Shown: positions 35,457 through 44,884, numbered from the stretch's first letter. The stretch: DNA of 64,000 bases from an uncultured Croceitalea sp. (GCA_947499565.1 CANMOV010000007.1:1-64000); one strand, 5' to 3'. Made by a program: numbers and translations. Notes: generated by a model not told the origin, from the letters alone.

Positions 35457-36051
35457 TAAAGTTTTTGTTAATGAATCTCCACTCATTTTAACAAATAAAA
35501 GACCAGAGAATTCTACAGGAAATGTCTTCTTAATGGAAGATGACGACATTACCTACGCTATTACTGCTTTATCTAAAAAACTTTTGGATAGTGCATATAT
35601 CTATGACCCTACAGAAGATATTTTAGAAAAGTTTAGCATGAAAATTCCAATTGTTGTTGCTGCTGGTGGAATGGTAAGAAATGAAAAAGGAAAAGTGCTT
35701 TTTATTTATAGAAATGATAAGTGGGATTTACCTAAAGGAAAACTAGATAAAGGTGAATCTATTGAAAAAGCTGCGATACGAGAAGTAGAAGAGGAAACGG
35801 GAGTAAAGAACTTAACTATAAAAAACTATCTAAAAACTACCTATCACATTTTTAAAAGGAATGGTGAATTCCGACTTAAAAAAGTGGTTTGGTTCGATAT
35901 GATTACATCTTACAAAGGGAAATTGTCTCCTCAGCAAAATGAAGGAATTACAAAAGTGAAATGGAAAGGTTCTAAAAAGATAGAAAAAGCCCTTAAAAAT
36001 TCCTACTTGAATATTAAGTTACTTTTTAAAGACGACGAATTAATCCAGTGA
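35452..36051 (+). CDS. Nudix hydrolase
   Basis: This 199-residue protein has a Nudix domain (about 70-190) with the box GKLDKGESIEKAAIREVEEE followed by TGV, matching GX5EX7REUXEEXGU. It hydrolyses nucleoside-diphosphate-linked compounds; the substrate is unknown. The N-terminal 65 residues form an extra domain seen in flavobacterial homologues. I start at ATG 35452; the TTG at 35431 would overlap pyrE. It lies 7 bases from the divergent pyrE start, and its 3' end overlaps the M14 peptidase gene by 12 bases. Confidence 0.87.
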   Translation: MYKVFVNESPLILTNKRPENSTGNVFLMEDDDITYAITALSKKLLDSAYIYDPTEDILEKFSMKIPIVVAAGGMVRNEKGKVLFIYRNDKWDLPKGKLDKGESIEKAAIREVEEETGVKNLTIKNYLKTTYHIFKRNGEFRLKKVVWFDMITSYKGKLSPQQNEGITKVKWKGSKKIEKALKNSYLNIKLLFKDDELIQ

Positions 36052-37815
36052 TAGTACTTTTTCTGATTTACTCCCCTTTATGATACGATAGATAGGGTAT
36101 TGCATGTGGGAATCTTCATAATATTTAGATTGTTTAAATACCCAATCTAATTGCGCGTACCAATTTTGAGCAAATTGCTCATCCGTTTCTTTTTTAGAAA
36201 GAAAGGAGTTTCGTAATTCCTCATTATTTTGGAGTAATCTTAATGCTTCATCTTCAAAGGCATAAGGAGAAAAACCTTCTTTTTGTTGTAACACGGTATC
36301 AAAGAAATTCCAATTAAAAAACGAGTCGGGAGCTTGCGGTTCCAAAGTTTCAAGAAGATAACGTATGCCATATTGGTTAGTAGGTACTACCAAATCACCT
36401 TTTAAAAAATTAATTTCTTTTTTAGAACTAAACACTTTTGTATTGTAATGTAAATAATGTCCTTCGTATGCACTTTTTCGGGTTTCATACTTTTGAATTC
36501 TATAACTTTCTACTGTAAGGGAAGTATCTTTTTCAAGTTCAAAAAACTCAATTTCGTTAATTGATAATCTATCTACTATAGCACTCCATCCTTTCTTAAA
36601 AATATAGGCTGCAGGAATTTCAATGGTATCTGTAGGAGTAAAATAATTTTGATATCTTACTTCTTTAGTGAAAGGAATGTTTCTATTGTATTTGAGTCTA
36701 GGTAAACCTGTTACTTCACTCATCAAAGTATCTGCTTGAAATCCTTTAAAATTTAATGTGCTAGCTCTAGTTGTGTCTACTTTCCAATTAAGGTGATAAT
36801 TTCTTGCACCCGCAATTTTTTCTACTTGTTTTGCTCTAAGCTTTTTTATTGTTTGTTTTTGTTCACTAGCAATGGAAATTACTTGTTCCATTAATTTATA
36901 AGTTCCTTCTACCCTTCTATTATAAGGCTTTAGCATGTGTGTTTCTACCATTAATCCTAAAGTATTCCATAAGGTGGTATAACCGGTAGAATATCTAGGA
37001 GAATCTAAAAATTGAGAAAAGCCAGTTTCTGGGGGTCTGTTAAAAACGTTTACATAAGGTGTAATGTCCCAGCCTTTTTTTTCTAAGCCCTTTTCTAGTT
37101 TTGGCCGAAAGCTCTTATTTAAATAATTTCCTAATTCACCTCCAAGTTTATTATGTTGTGTAAAGAGATGCGTAAGTGTATATTGATAATCCGCTCCATT
37201 GCTTACATGATTATCAATAAAAATATCTGGTTTTATAAGATGAAAGATTTGAGCAAATGATTTCGCATTTTTAGTATCTGCTTTAATAAAATCTCTATTC
37301 AAATCATAGTTTTGAGCATTTCCTCTAAACCCATATGAAATAGGTCCATTTTGATTAGCTCGCGTAGAAGAGTTTCGATTTAAAGAACCACCAACGTTAT
37401 AAATAGGAATTGTTGCTATTACTACATCTTTTGGGTTTTCTATAGTCCTATCAGCTAAATCACGAAACAAAAGCATTGTAGCATCTATGCCATCGCTTTC
37501 GCCTGGGTGAATTCCATTATTAATAAGAACTAGAATTTTATCTTCTCTGATTCTTTCGAAATTAAAATTACCATCAAGGTTAAATGTAACAATGTGTAGT
37601 GGATATCCACTATCTGTTTCCCCAATGGATTGTATATTAATCTCTGGGTACTCTTTTGCTAAATTGCGATAGAATGTTATTGTTTCTAGATAAGTAGCGG
37701 TCTCTTTGCCTTCTGATTTTTCAAAAATGGTGATGAAAGAGGCTTTTTTTTCTTCTACTGTTTTTTCACAGGAAAAGAGGATAAAAAGTAATACGAGAAA
37801 AAAGATTTTTTTCAT
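36040..37815 (-). CDS. M14-family zinc carboxypeptidase lipoprotein
   Basis: This 591-residue protein has a lipoprotein signal (lipobox LFSC, Cys16) and an M14 peptidase domain: HPGESDG (zinc ligands His103 and Glu106), the third ligand in DNHVSNGAD (about 203), and a long C-terminal region of unknown function (about 380-591). It is likely a periplasmic or outer-membrane peptidase for nutrition or cell-envelope peptides. Confidence 0.87.
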   Translation of the reverse strand: MKKIFFLVLLFILFSCEKTVEEKKASFITIFEKSEGKETATYLETITFYRNLAKEYPEINIQSIGETDSGYPLHIVTFNLDGNFNFERIREDKILVLINNGIHPGESDGIDATMLLFRDLADRTIENPKDVVIATIPIYNVGGSLNRNSSTRANQNGPISYGFRGNAQNYDLNRDFIKADTKNAKSFAQIFHLIKPDIFIDNHVSNGADYQYTLTHLFTQHNKLGGELGNYLNKSFRPKLEKGLEKKGWDITPYVNVFNRPPETGFSQFLDSPRYSTGYTTLWNTLGLMVETHMLKPYNRRVEGTYKLMEQVISIASEQKQTIKKLRAKQVEKIAGARNYHLNWKVDTTRASTLNFKGFQADTLMSEVTGLPRLKYNRNIPFTKEVRYQNYFTPTDTIEIPAAYIFKKGWSAIVDRLSINEIEFFELEKDTSLTVESYRIQKYETRKSAYEGHYLHYNTKVFSSKKEINFLKGDLVVPTNQYGIRYLLETLEPQAPDSFFNWNFFDTVLQQKEGFSPYAFEDEALRLLQNNEELRNSFLSKKETDEQFAQNWYAQLDWVFKQSKYYEDSHMQYPIYRIIKGSKSEKVLSLD

Positions 37816-37873
37816 GACCGCTTTTAATTTGAATAATTGAAAAATTCAAATCAAAAATAAGTAAAACAAATTT

Positions 37874-38287
37874 TTAAGAGGCCATATTCAGTTTTTGTAA
37901 ATCCTTTATATCTATCTTATAAATTGGTTTATTAATATAATCAATATAGTGATGAGTCTGATCTCTATAAAATAACCATTGCTCCTGATCATATGGATCA
38001 ATGGAAGATGTAATAATATTAATCAAAATTCTATTTTCAATCCTTAATTTAATAAATTCTCTTAAAAACCCCCAACCGTCTAAAATAGGCATATTAATGT
38101 CTAAAAAGATAACTTCTGGCAAAGGCAATCCTCGTTCCAGCTTGTTTTTGATATTATCTATTGCTAGTTGTCCATTTTTAAAATCAAAGACATTACTATT
38201 CTTAGTTATTTTAGAAAGCATTTTTCTCATTCCAAATAAAGTAATAGAATCATCATCAACAACATAAATGTTTTTAATATCTCTCAT
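37874..38287 (-). CDS. Response regulator, receiver domain only
   Basis: This 137-residue single-domain receiver has acidic VVDDDS near the start, the phospho-acceptor in IFLDINMPILDGWGF (Asp about 63), and Lys in DYINKPIYKID. It has no output domain, so it works through protein contact, as in phosphorelay or CheY-like regulators. I start at the ATG at 38287, the second codon of the frame that opens with TTG at 38290. It overlaps the upstream kinase gene by 14 bases, so the two are almost certainly partners. Confidence 0.88.
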   Translation of the reverse strand: MRDIKNIYVVDDDSITLFGMRKMLSKITKNSNVFDFKNGQLAIDNIKNKLERGLPLPEVIFLDINMPILDGWGFLREFIKLRIENRILINIITSSIDPYDQEQWLFYRDQTHHYIDYINKPIYKIDIKDLQKLNMAS

Positions 38288-40142
38288 CAAAATAAATTTT
38301 AAAGATTGTTCCTTTATTTAATTGGCTGCAGGCAATAATAGTGCCGCCCATAGCTTCAATTTGGCTTTTGGTAATATATAATCCTATGCCTCTTGCATCT
38401 TCGTTATTATGAAAAGTTTTATACATGCCAAAGAGTTGATCTCCATATTTACGTAAATTAATTCCAAGGCCATTGTCTTCTACACTAAATGCAATTTTAC
38501 CTTGCTCTTTTTTTGCTCTAACCACTATTTTTGGATTTCTATTTGGATGTCTGTATTTAACTGCATTCGTAAGCAAATTCAATATTATATTTTCATAATA
38601 TGAGGGTATTCCTTGCAGATTTAGATTTTCTGGAATTTTGTTTAAAAACGCTACTTTATTCTCTTTAAAGAGCTCAAATAAATTCTCATTAGCATTTACA
38701 AAAAATTGTTTGAGATTTATATTTTCTCTGGTAACATTAGTGTTAGAGTTAATTTTAACTACCTCATTTAAATTATCTAGAGTGTTTAATAAATTAGATG
38801 AAGATTTTGATAGCATGTTTACTATTCTTTTTTTCTCTTCTTCATTACGTTCATTTTTTAGGAAACCAAGAAGCATGGAAAAGTTAGCAGAATGCGATCT
38901 TAGGTTATGGGAAACAATGTGCGCAAAGTTTACGAGTTTCTTGTTTTGTATGGAGGTAACATCAATTAAATGCCTTAACTCTTTTTCCTTGTTTTTTAAA
39001 GCTGAAATATCCATGCTAATTCCTAATAAAGCATAGGTTTCCTGTTGTTCGTTTTTTAAAGGGATTTTTGAAACTAATAAAGGGGTTTTTGTCCCGTCTT
39101 TTTTCTGAATAAACTCCTCCTTAGCTATTACAGGTGTTTTATTCTTAAATATTTTTAAATCCTGATTACGTAACATCTGAGCAGTTTTCTTGTCATAAAG
39201 ATCAAAGTTATTTTTCCCAAGAAGTTCTTTCCGGTTTTTTACACCAAGAAATTCACACTCAGATTTATTTACTAGAATTTTTCTCGATTCTAAATCTTTT
39301 ATGTAAACGTTTAAGGGAAGATAGTCTATTAGCGTATGCAATAACTTTTGACTCTCCTTAGCTTTGAGTTCTAAGTTTATTTGCTCACTTATATCCTGAA
39401 AAGTTCCAAGTAGTTTTATAATCTTTCCGTCCCTAAAAAGGGTTTTTCCAGTTGAAAGTACCCAGCGCTCATCACCTTTCTGTGTAATAATTTTTAATCG
39501 CTCTTGAAATTCATCGCCGCTTTGTATTGCGTTATGAATTAACATTGAAATTTTGTTTCTACTATGTCCCTGTTTATAAAACTCTATGGCGGTATCTAAG
39601 TTTGGTTTATACATTTCGGAAACGCCATGTATTAATTTTGTTTTCTTACACCAAAAAAGTTCTCCGCTTTCCAAATTGTACTCCCAAGTACCTATTTTGG
39701 AAAATTCCGATTCTGTCTCTAGTAAGGACTGTAATTTTTTTATTTGATTTTCTTTTTTAACATTTTCACAGATTGGATGTGCAGTAATAATTGCCCCGGA
39801 AACCATAGTATTAGTTTCATGGTATGGTTTAAAAACCCAATTAATATGTTTCACCGTATAGGTATCACTTACTTTACATTGATATGCTAGTTCTTTGTTT
39901 TCCTTTAGGCATTTTACTAGTAAATCGTACCATTCATAATTATTTTCTTTAAAAAAATCAATTGATTGTTTATCATGTAAAGAAGCATCGACAAAAGAAA
40001 ATAAAGTATCCCAACCCTGTGAAGTGCATGTGAAATTGAATTTATCATCAATTACCGCAGTAGCATTAGGTAGCTGTTTAACAAAACTTTGGTAAGTATT
40101 TGTCTTTGGAATAGCCGTATTTTGGACAGGAATATTAATAAT
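38274..40142 (-). CDS. PAS-domain sensor histidine kinase with apparent ATT start
   Basis: This cytoplasmic kinase has three PAS-like regions (about 20-105, 125-235 and 260-365), HisKA-type HIVSHNLRSH (His near 410) and HATPase NLLTNAVKYRHPN (about 524) with GIGLYITKSQ. The first GTG (39854) would remove 96 codons that plainly encode a PAS domain (QLPNATAVIDDKFNFTCTS, then GWDTLF). That open frame runs to a stop at 40143-40145. The only in-frame candidate initiators there are ATT codons at 40142, 40139 and 40133. No ATG exists on the minus strand between there and 40264. I use 40142 as the outer limit; the true start could be the next ATT or an artefact of a frameshift. It lacks transmembrane helices. 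Confidence 0.65.
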   Translation of the reverse strand: MINIPVQNTAIPKTNTYQSFVKQLPNATAVIDDKFNFTCTSQGWDTLFSFVDASLHDKQSIDFFKENNYEWYDLLVKCLKENKELAYQCKVSDTYTVKHINWVFKPYHETNTMVSGAIITAHPICENVKKENQIKKLQSLLETESEFSKIGTWEYNLESGELFWCKKTKLIHGVSEMYKPNLDTAIEFYKQGHSRNKISMLIHNAIQSGDEFQERLKIITQKGDERWVLSTGKTLFRDGKIIKLLGTFQDISEQINLELKAKESQKLLHTLIDYLPLNVYIKDLESRKILVNKSECEFLGVKNRKELLGKNNFDLYDKKTAQMLRNQDLKIFKNKTPVIAKEEFIQKKDGTKTPLLVSKIPLKNEQQETYALLGISMDISALKNKEKELRHLIDVTSIQNKKLVNFAHIVSHNLRSHSANFSMLLGFLKNERNEEEKKRIVNMLSKSSSNLLNTLDNLNEVVKINSNTNVTRENINLKQFFVNANENLFELFKENKVAFLNKIPENLNLQGIPSYYENIILNLLTNAVKYRHPNRNPKIVVRAKKEQGKIAFSVEDNGLGINLRKYGDQLFGMYKTFHNNEDARGIGLYITKSQIEAMGGTIIACSQLNKGTIFKIYFDERY

Positions 40143-40264
40143 TTATAAGTATTTTCTTACTAAACTAGTAGTATTAGTAGCTAAAAAATAGATAATGTTG
40201 TGAACTACACCTATTATGTGGTATATGTAAGAAAAAACTTAATAAATAAATACAGTATGCTTGA

Positions 40265-40723
40265 CTAAGGCTTAAAAACTACTGTTTCTGGCACAAGTAC
40301 GGAATAATCACCTCCATTTCTTATAACATCTCGGACAATGGAAGAACTAATGTATGATTTTCCAGATGAGGTCAGTAAAAAGACTGTTTCTATTTCTGAA
40401 AGATGCCTATTGGTGTGAGCAATTGCTTTTTCAAACTCAAAATCACCTGGATTTCTTAGTCCTCTTAAAATAAAATTTGCTTTAATTTCTTTACAAAAAT
40501 CAATAGTTAACCCTTTATAGGTGACTACTTTTATCTTAGGTTCGTCTTTAAATGCTTCTTGGATAAACCTTTTGCGTTCTTCTAAAGAGAACATGTATTT
40601 TTTATCGGCATTAATTCCAATTGCAATATAAAGTTCATCAAATAAGGTAATGCCTCTTTTGATAATATCTGAATGCCCAAGTGTAAGTGGATCAAAAGAA
40701 CCAGGAAATATTGCTCGCCTCAT
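40265..40723 (-). CDS. coaD: Phosphopantetheine adenylyltransferase
   Basis: CoaD transfers AMP from ATP to 4'-phosphopantetheine in coenzyme A synthesis. The 152-residue protein has GSFDPLTLGHSDII (8-21, the HIGH-like motif), RGLRNPGDFEFE and the C-terminal ISSSIVRDVIRNGGD. It follows ddl by 22 bases, so the two are a likely operon. Confidence 0.96.
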   Translation of the reverse strand: MRRAIFPGSFDPLTLGHSDIIKRGITLFDELYIAIGINADKKYMFSLEERKRFIQEAFKDEPKIKVVTYKGLTIDFCKEIKANFILRGLRNPGDFEFEKAIAHTNRHLSEIETVFLLTSSGKSYISSSIVRDVIRNGGDYSVLVPETVVFKP

Positions 40724-40745
40724 TTATGAAAATGTTTGTTTAAAG

Positions 40746-41729
40746 TTACGTATTATTCTTAAGGGCTTCCTCAATTGCATTTTCGAAAAGCTGAGGCAAA
40801 GAAATACCAAAAATTTGAGCCTGTTGAGGTAAAATACTTTCCTCTGTAAGACCTGGTGTTGTATTCACTTCTAGTAAATAGGGCTCATCTCCTTTAAAAA
40901 TAAACTCACTTCTAGTAAAGCCCTTTAACTTTAGAATGCTATAAATATTATGGGCTATTTTACTGATTTGGTTTTGTTTTTCTATTGTTATTCTTGCTGG
41001 AGTAATTTCTTGCGACTTTCCTTCATACTTAGCTTCATAGTCGAAAAAGTCATTTTCAGTAACTATTTCTGTAATTGGCAATACAGTAATTTCTCCTTTA
41101 TAGGTAATTACGCCAACGGAAACTTCTGTGCCATCTAAAAATGATTCAATAATAATTTCATCATCTTCTTTAAAAGCTTTTGCTATAGCACTTTCCAATT
41201 CTTTTTCTTCATATACTTTGGATATGCCAAAACTGCTTCCTGCTCTATTTGCTTTTACAAAACAGGGTAAGCCCACTTTTTCTACGATTGCTAAACAATC
41301 TATAGTATCTCCCAGATTTAGGAAATACGAGGTAGCAGATTTAATACCATAAGGCTTTAGGGTACTTAATAAATCTCTCTTATTAAAGGTAAGTGCAGCT
41401 TGGTAGGAATCGCACGATGTATGGGGAATATCCAGAAGTTCAAAATAGGATTGTAAAATACCATCTTCTCCTGGTGTACCATGAATGGCATTAAAAACAA
41501 CATCAAATTTAATTTTCTCATCATTTATCACAATGCTAAAATCATTCTTATTAATGTGATGCTCTATTTTCTTTTCATCTAAATAGTACCATGCATCTTT
41601 GTTAATGTGAATTCGATATGGATTATATTTTTCTGCATCTAAATGCTTATAAACTACCCCTGCACTTTTTATAGAGATGTCATGCTCACTAGAGAATCCT
41701 CCCATTATAATAGCTACATTTTTTTTCAT
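40746..41729 (-). CDS. ddl: D-alanine--D-alanine ligase
   Basis: Ddl makes the D-Ala-D-Ala dipeptide of peptidoglycan precursors. This 327-residue ATP-grasp enzyme has GGFSSEHDISIKSA (11-24), GTPGEDGILQSYFE, VKANRAGSSFGISKV and the metal-binding EVNTTPGLTEESILP. Divergent PASTA and rluD genes follow on the other strand, an arrangement common in Bacteroidota. Confidence 0.96.
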   Translation of the reverse strand: MKKNVAIIMGGFSSEHDISIKSAGVVYKHLDAEKYNPYRIHINKDAWYYLDEKKIEHHINKNDFSIVINDEKIKFDVVFNAIHGTPGEDGILQSYFELLDIPHTSCDSYQAALTFNKRDLLSTLKPYGIKSATSYFLNLGDTIDCLAIVEKVGLPCFVKANRAGSSFGISKVYEEKELESAIAKAFKEDDEIIIESFLDGTEVSVGVITYKGEITVLPITEIVTENDFFDYEAKYEGKSQEITPARITIEKQNQISKIAHNIYSILKLKGFTRSEFIFKGDEPYLLEVNTTPGLTEESILPQQAQIFGISLPQLFENAIEEALKNNT

Positions 41730-41854
41730 CCAAGTGCTTTATATTTCTTTTTAGTTAACCATTAATCGTAATCACAACTAACCAATTTTTCTTATATATC
41801 TTATAGGTACTTAAATAACCTAGGTCCAAAGTAAAGAAAAAAGGGCTGTTTTTC

Positions 41855-41862
41855 TATATTTG
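41855..41862 (+). promoter_or_regulatory. -7 element before the PASTA gene
   Basis: TATATTTG matches TAnnTTTG and ends 18 bases before the ATG at 41881. No TTG is found at -33. Confidence 0.5.
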
Positions 41863-41880
41863 TTCGGTTAACAGTTTTTC

Positions 41881-42468
41881 ATGAAACATTTTTTTCAATT
41901 TTTAAAGAGTAAAACCTTTTTAATACAGCTAGGTCTTGCAATTCTTGCCATTGTTTTATTAGTCTTTTTTACCTTACAATGGCTAAAGAGTGAAACCAAT
42001 CACGGAGAATTTGTAGAAGTTCCAGATTTTTCAAAAATGTCTGTTCAAGAAATGCGAAAAGCAGCCGAAGATGTTGGACTTCGCTATGAAGTTCTAGATT
42101 CCACCAATTATAATCCAGAATTCCCTAGGTTTTCTATTTTAGAACAAAACCCAGTTGCTGGGAGCAAAGTAAAAGATAATAGAAAAATATATTTTACGGT
42201 TAATCCTTCCGGATATAAAAAAGTGACTGTGCCTAATATTATACAAGTAACTAAAAGAAATGCCACTTCGCGTTTACGAGCTGTTGGCTTGGAGGTGCAA
42301 CGGGTAACTTATGTGGACGAATTGGGAAAGGATATGGTTTATAATATGAAATTTAAAGGCAAGTATATAAAGCCAGGTGATAAACTTCCTAAAACCTCTA
42401 AAGTGGAATTAATCTGCGGAAATGGTAAAATAACTTCGCAGGCACGCATTCAGGCAGATTCGCAATAA
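41881..42468 (+). CDS. Membrane-anchored PASTA domain protein
   Basis: This 195-residue protein has one transmembrane helix (about 13-34) and two extracytoplasmic PASTA-type repeats (about 45-110 and 112-182; motifs PVAGSKVK and IKPGDKLPKTSKVELICG). PASTA domains bind muropeptides or beta-lactams in kinases and PBPs; no catalytic domain is attached here. Its place beside ddl suggests a cell-wall role. rluD follows after a single base. Confidence 0.85.
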   Translation: MKHFFQFLKSKTFLIQLGLAILAIVLLVFFTLQWLKSETNHGEFVEVPDFSKMSVQEMRKAAEDVGLRYEVLDSTNYNPEFPRFSILEQNPVAGSKVKDNRKIYFTVNPSGYKKVTVPNIIQVTKRNATSRLRAVGLEVQRVTYVDELGKDMVYNMKFKGKYIKPGDKLPKTSKVELICGNGKITSQARIQADSQ

Positions 42469-42469
42469 G

Positions 42470-43495
42470 ATGGGAGCTAATCAAAATTTAGAAGAACCCC
42501 AAGAAGAACTTTACGAGCATCATAGATTTAAAGCTACTAAAGGACAAGAGCCACTTCGAGTAGATAAATTTTTAATGAATTTTATCGAAAATGCTACTCG
42601 AAATAAGATTCAGAAAGCCGCAAAGGATGGTAACATTTGGGTGAATAATGCCGTTGTAAAACAGAATTATAAAGTAAAAGCTGGGGATGAGGTTAGAGTT
42701 TTGTTTGAACACCCTCCATATGAGTTTCTACTAACGCCGGAAAACATTCCATTAGATATCGTTTATGAAGATGAAGTGCTTTTAGTAGTAAATAAACCTG
42801 CAGGTATGGTGGTACACCCTGGTCATGGCAATTATTCTGGCACTTTAATTAATGCATTGGTCTATCATATCGAAAACCTGCCAAATAATAGTTCTGAAAG
42901 ACCTGGTTTAGTGCATAGAATAGATAAAGATACCTCTGGATTGTTGGTTGTAGCCAAGACAGAAGTTGCAATGACATATTTATCCAAACAGTTTTTTGAG
43001 AAGACGAGTGAGCGAGAATACATTGCATTAGTTTGGGGTAATGTTGAAGATGATGAAGGCACTATAGAAGGCAATTTAGCACGTAACCCTAAAAATAGAC
43101 TGCAAATGACTGTCTTTCCTGAAGGGGATGAAGGTAAAGAAGCAGTAACCCATTATAAGGTTATAGAACGTTTAGGTTATGTTACTCTGGTCTCCTGTAA
43201 GTTAGAAACAGGGAGAACACACCAAATAAGAGTCCATATGAAATATATTGGACATACTTTATTTAATGATGAGCGCTACGGAGGTGATAAAATATTAAAG
43301 GGAACAACCTTCACCAAGTATAAGCAGTTTGTAGAAAATGCTTTTAAAATTTTACCAAGGCAAGCATTACATGCTAAAACATTAGGTTTTAAACATCCCG
43401 TTACTGGCAAAATGATGCAATTTAGTTCTGACCTTCCTGAAGATATGATCAATTGTATTGAAAAGTGGCGTAATTATGCCCAGCATTCTAATTAG
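42470..43495 (+). CDS. rluD: RluD-family 23S rRNA pseudouridine synthase
   Basis: This enzyme converts uridines of 23S rRNA helix 69 to pseudouridine. The 341-residue protein has an N-terminal S4 RNA-binding domain (about 27-85, RVDKFLMNFIENATRNKIQ), the catalytic motif HRIDKDTSGLLV (Asp in RIDKDT), and the C-terminal TGRTHQIRVHMKYIGH. Specificity for the rluD sites is inferred from family and gene neighbourhood. Confidence 0.93.
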   Translation: MGANQNLEEPQEELYEHHRFKATKGQEPLRVDKFLMNFIENATRNKIQKAAKDGNIWVNNAVVKQNYKVKAGDEVRVLFEHPPYEFLLTPENIPLDIVYEDEVLLVVNKPAGMVVHPGHGNYSGTLINALVYHIENLPNNSSERPGLVHRIDKDTSGLLVVAKTEVAMTYLSKQFFEKTSEREYIALVWGNVEDDEGTIEGNLARNPKNRLQMTVFPEGDEGKEAVTHYKVIERLGYVTLVSCKLETGRTHQIRVHMKYIGHTLFNDERYGGDKILKGTTFTKYKQFVENAFKILPRQALHAKTLGFKHPVTGKMMQFSSDLPEDMINCIEKWRNYAQHSN

Positions 43496-43540
43496 TATAA
43501 ATTCTTTCAATTCTTAAATCAATAAGTCCTTTTGTTAGCT

Positions 43541-43557
43541 ATTCTTTATTAAAGAAT
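43541..43557. promoter_or_regulatory. Perfect palindrome upstream of yaaA, possible operator
   Basis: ATTCTTTA-T-TAAAGAAT is a perfect inverted repeat with 8-base arms and one spacer base, sitting 8 bases upstream of the yaaA -7 element and covering the -33 region. It could be a repressor or activator site. No regulator is assigned. Confidence 0.4.
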
Positions 43558-43564
43558 TTGGTTT

Positions 43565-43572
43565 TACTTTTG
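43565..43572 (+). promoter_or_regulatory. -7 element of yaaA promoter
   Basis: TACTTTTG matches TAnnTTTG and ends 16 bases before the ATG. The -33 position holds the palindrome above instead of TTG. Confidence 0.5.
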
Positions 43573-43588
43573 ATAAAAATGCTATTTT

Positions 43589-44350
43589 ATGAAAATTGTT
43601 ATTTCTCCAGCCAAGTCACTTGACTTTGAAACTAAATTACCTACAGATAAATATAGTACACCTCAGTTTATAGAACAATCTGTAAAATTGAATAAGGTTT
43701 TGGCAAAGAAGAAACCAAAAGCACTCTCTCAATTAATGTCTATTTCGGATAGTTTAGCACAATTGAACTGGGAGCGTAACCAGCAATTTTCTTCTCCTTT
43801 TAATCCAGATAACGCTAGGCCGGCCGTTTTTGCTTTTAATGGGGATGTTTACCAGGGTTTAGATGCGTATACTATTCCAGAAGAGAAACTAGATATACTG
43901 CAAGATACTTTAAGGATTCTATCTGGACTTTACGGAATTTTAAAACCATTAGATTTAATGCAACCTTACCGATTGGAGATGGGTACAAAACTAAAAGTAG
44001 GACGTAAGAAGAACTTATATGAATTTTGGAAAGAAGGACTAGCCAAACATATAAATTCAGAATTGGCTGACGATGAACTTTTTGTAAACCTAGCCAGCAA
44101 CGAATATTTTGGAGCTATTGATGAAAAGAAGCTTAAGACCCCTGTAATTACGCCAGTTTTTAAGGATTGGAAGAATGATAAATTAAAGGTGATTAGCTTT
44201 TTTGCCAAAAAGGCTAGAGGCTCTATGGTACGCTATATTCTTGATACAGATGCTCAAACTTTAGAAGATATTAAATCTTTTAATTATGATGACTATGAGT
44301 TTAGTAAAGCCCACACATTAAAAGAGAACCAACCGGTTTTTATTAGATAG
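43589..44350 (+). CDS. yaaA: Peroxide stress protein YaaA
   Basis: YaaA (DUF328/UPF0246) limits free iron and DNA damage during peroxide stress. The 253-residue protein has the family N-terminus [51 protein letters not shown] and [15 protein letters not shown]. It is a single gene with its own promoter. Confidence 0.95.
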   Translation: MKIVISPAKSLDFETKLPTDKYSTPQFIEQSVKLNKVLAKKKPKALSQLMSISDSLAQLNWERNQQFSSPFNPDNARPAVFAFNGDVYQGLDAYTIPEEKLDILQDTLRILSGLYGILKPLDLMQPYRLEMGTKLKVGRKKNLYEFWKEGLAKHINSELADDELFVNLASNEYFGAIDEKKLKTPVITPVFKDWKNDKLKVISFFAKKARGSMVRYILDTDAQTLEDIKSFNYDDYEFSKAHTLKENQPVFIR

Positions 44351-44395
44351 AATAAATTCTTTTTCTAAACGTTCTTTAAATAAAGAGCAATTAGT

Positions 44396-44761
44396 ATGAA
44401 AAAGATTCTTCTTTCAATTGGATTAACAGTTTTAATAGTATTTGCATGCGCAGATAGAGATGATGAGTTACTGGGAGCGAATATTAGAATAAATAACAAG
44501 AGCAGCATAAATTTTAATACTGTTCAAGTAAGGGTAGATACTTTACTTTTTGAGAATATCCCAAGTGATGGCTTTTCCAATTATTTAGCTTTTGAAACTG
44601 CATTTGCGGCAGATACACTAACAATACAAACAGATTCCACAGAATACAGATTTATACCCGCGGATAGCATTATTGGAGATCCATTGCCAATTGGACTTTA
44701 CACCTATGAATTAAGCTTTGACGAAGAAGGTGAGATTCTCTTTAATTTTAGAGTTGACTAG
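44396..44761 (+). CDS. Small lipoprotein of unknown function
   Basis: This 121-residue protein has a lipoprotein signal with Cys18 in VFACA. The mature part is acidic and beta-rich (RVDTLLFENI, TYELSFDEEGEILFNFRVD), like many flavobacterial surface lipoproteins. I do not recognise a family. It starts 45 bases after yaaA and ends 123 bases before the next gene. Confidence 0.7.
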   Translation: MKKILLSIGLTVLIVFACADRDDELLGANIRINNKSSINFNTVQVRVDTLLFENIPSDGFSNYLAFETAFAADTLTIQTDSTEYRFIPADSIIGDPLPIGLYTYELSFDEEGEILFNFRVD

Positions 44762-44791
44762 CGGTTTAGTTTTAATGGCTCTTATTTCTAT

Positions 44792-44799
44792 TATATTTG
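44792..44799 (+). promoter_or_regulatory. -7 element before the TPR protein gene
   Basis: TATATTTG matches TAnnTTTG, with an 85-base leader before the ATG at 44885. No TTG is found at -33. Confidence 0.4.
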
Positions 44800-44884
44800 T
44801 GTTTATAGTAAAATAGCATTAAAAAAGCTCTTATGCGAGTTGTTTTTATAAACCAATTAGCGACTATTGTCTTACTTTTAGAGC

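Noticed and set aside
35445-35549. pyrE extended to 35549
   Set aside because: The 35 extra residues match no PyrE and cover the Nudix gene on the other strand.
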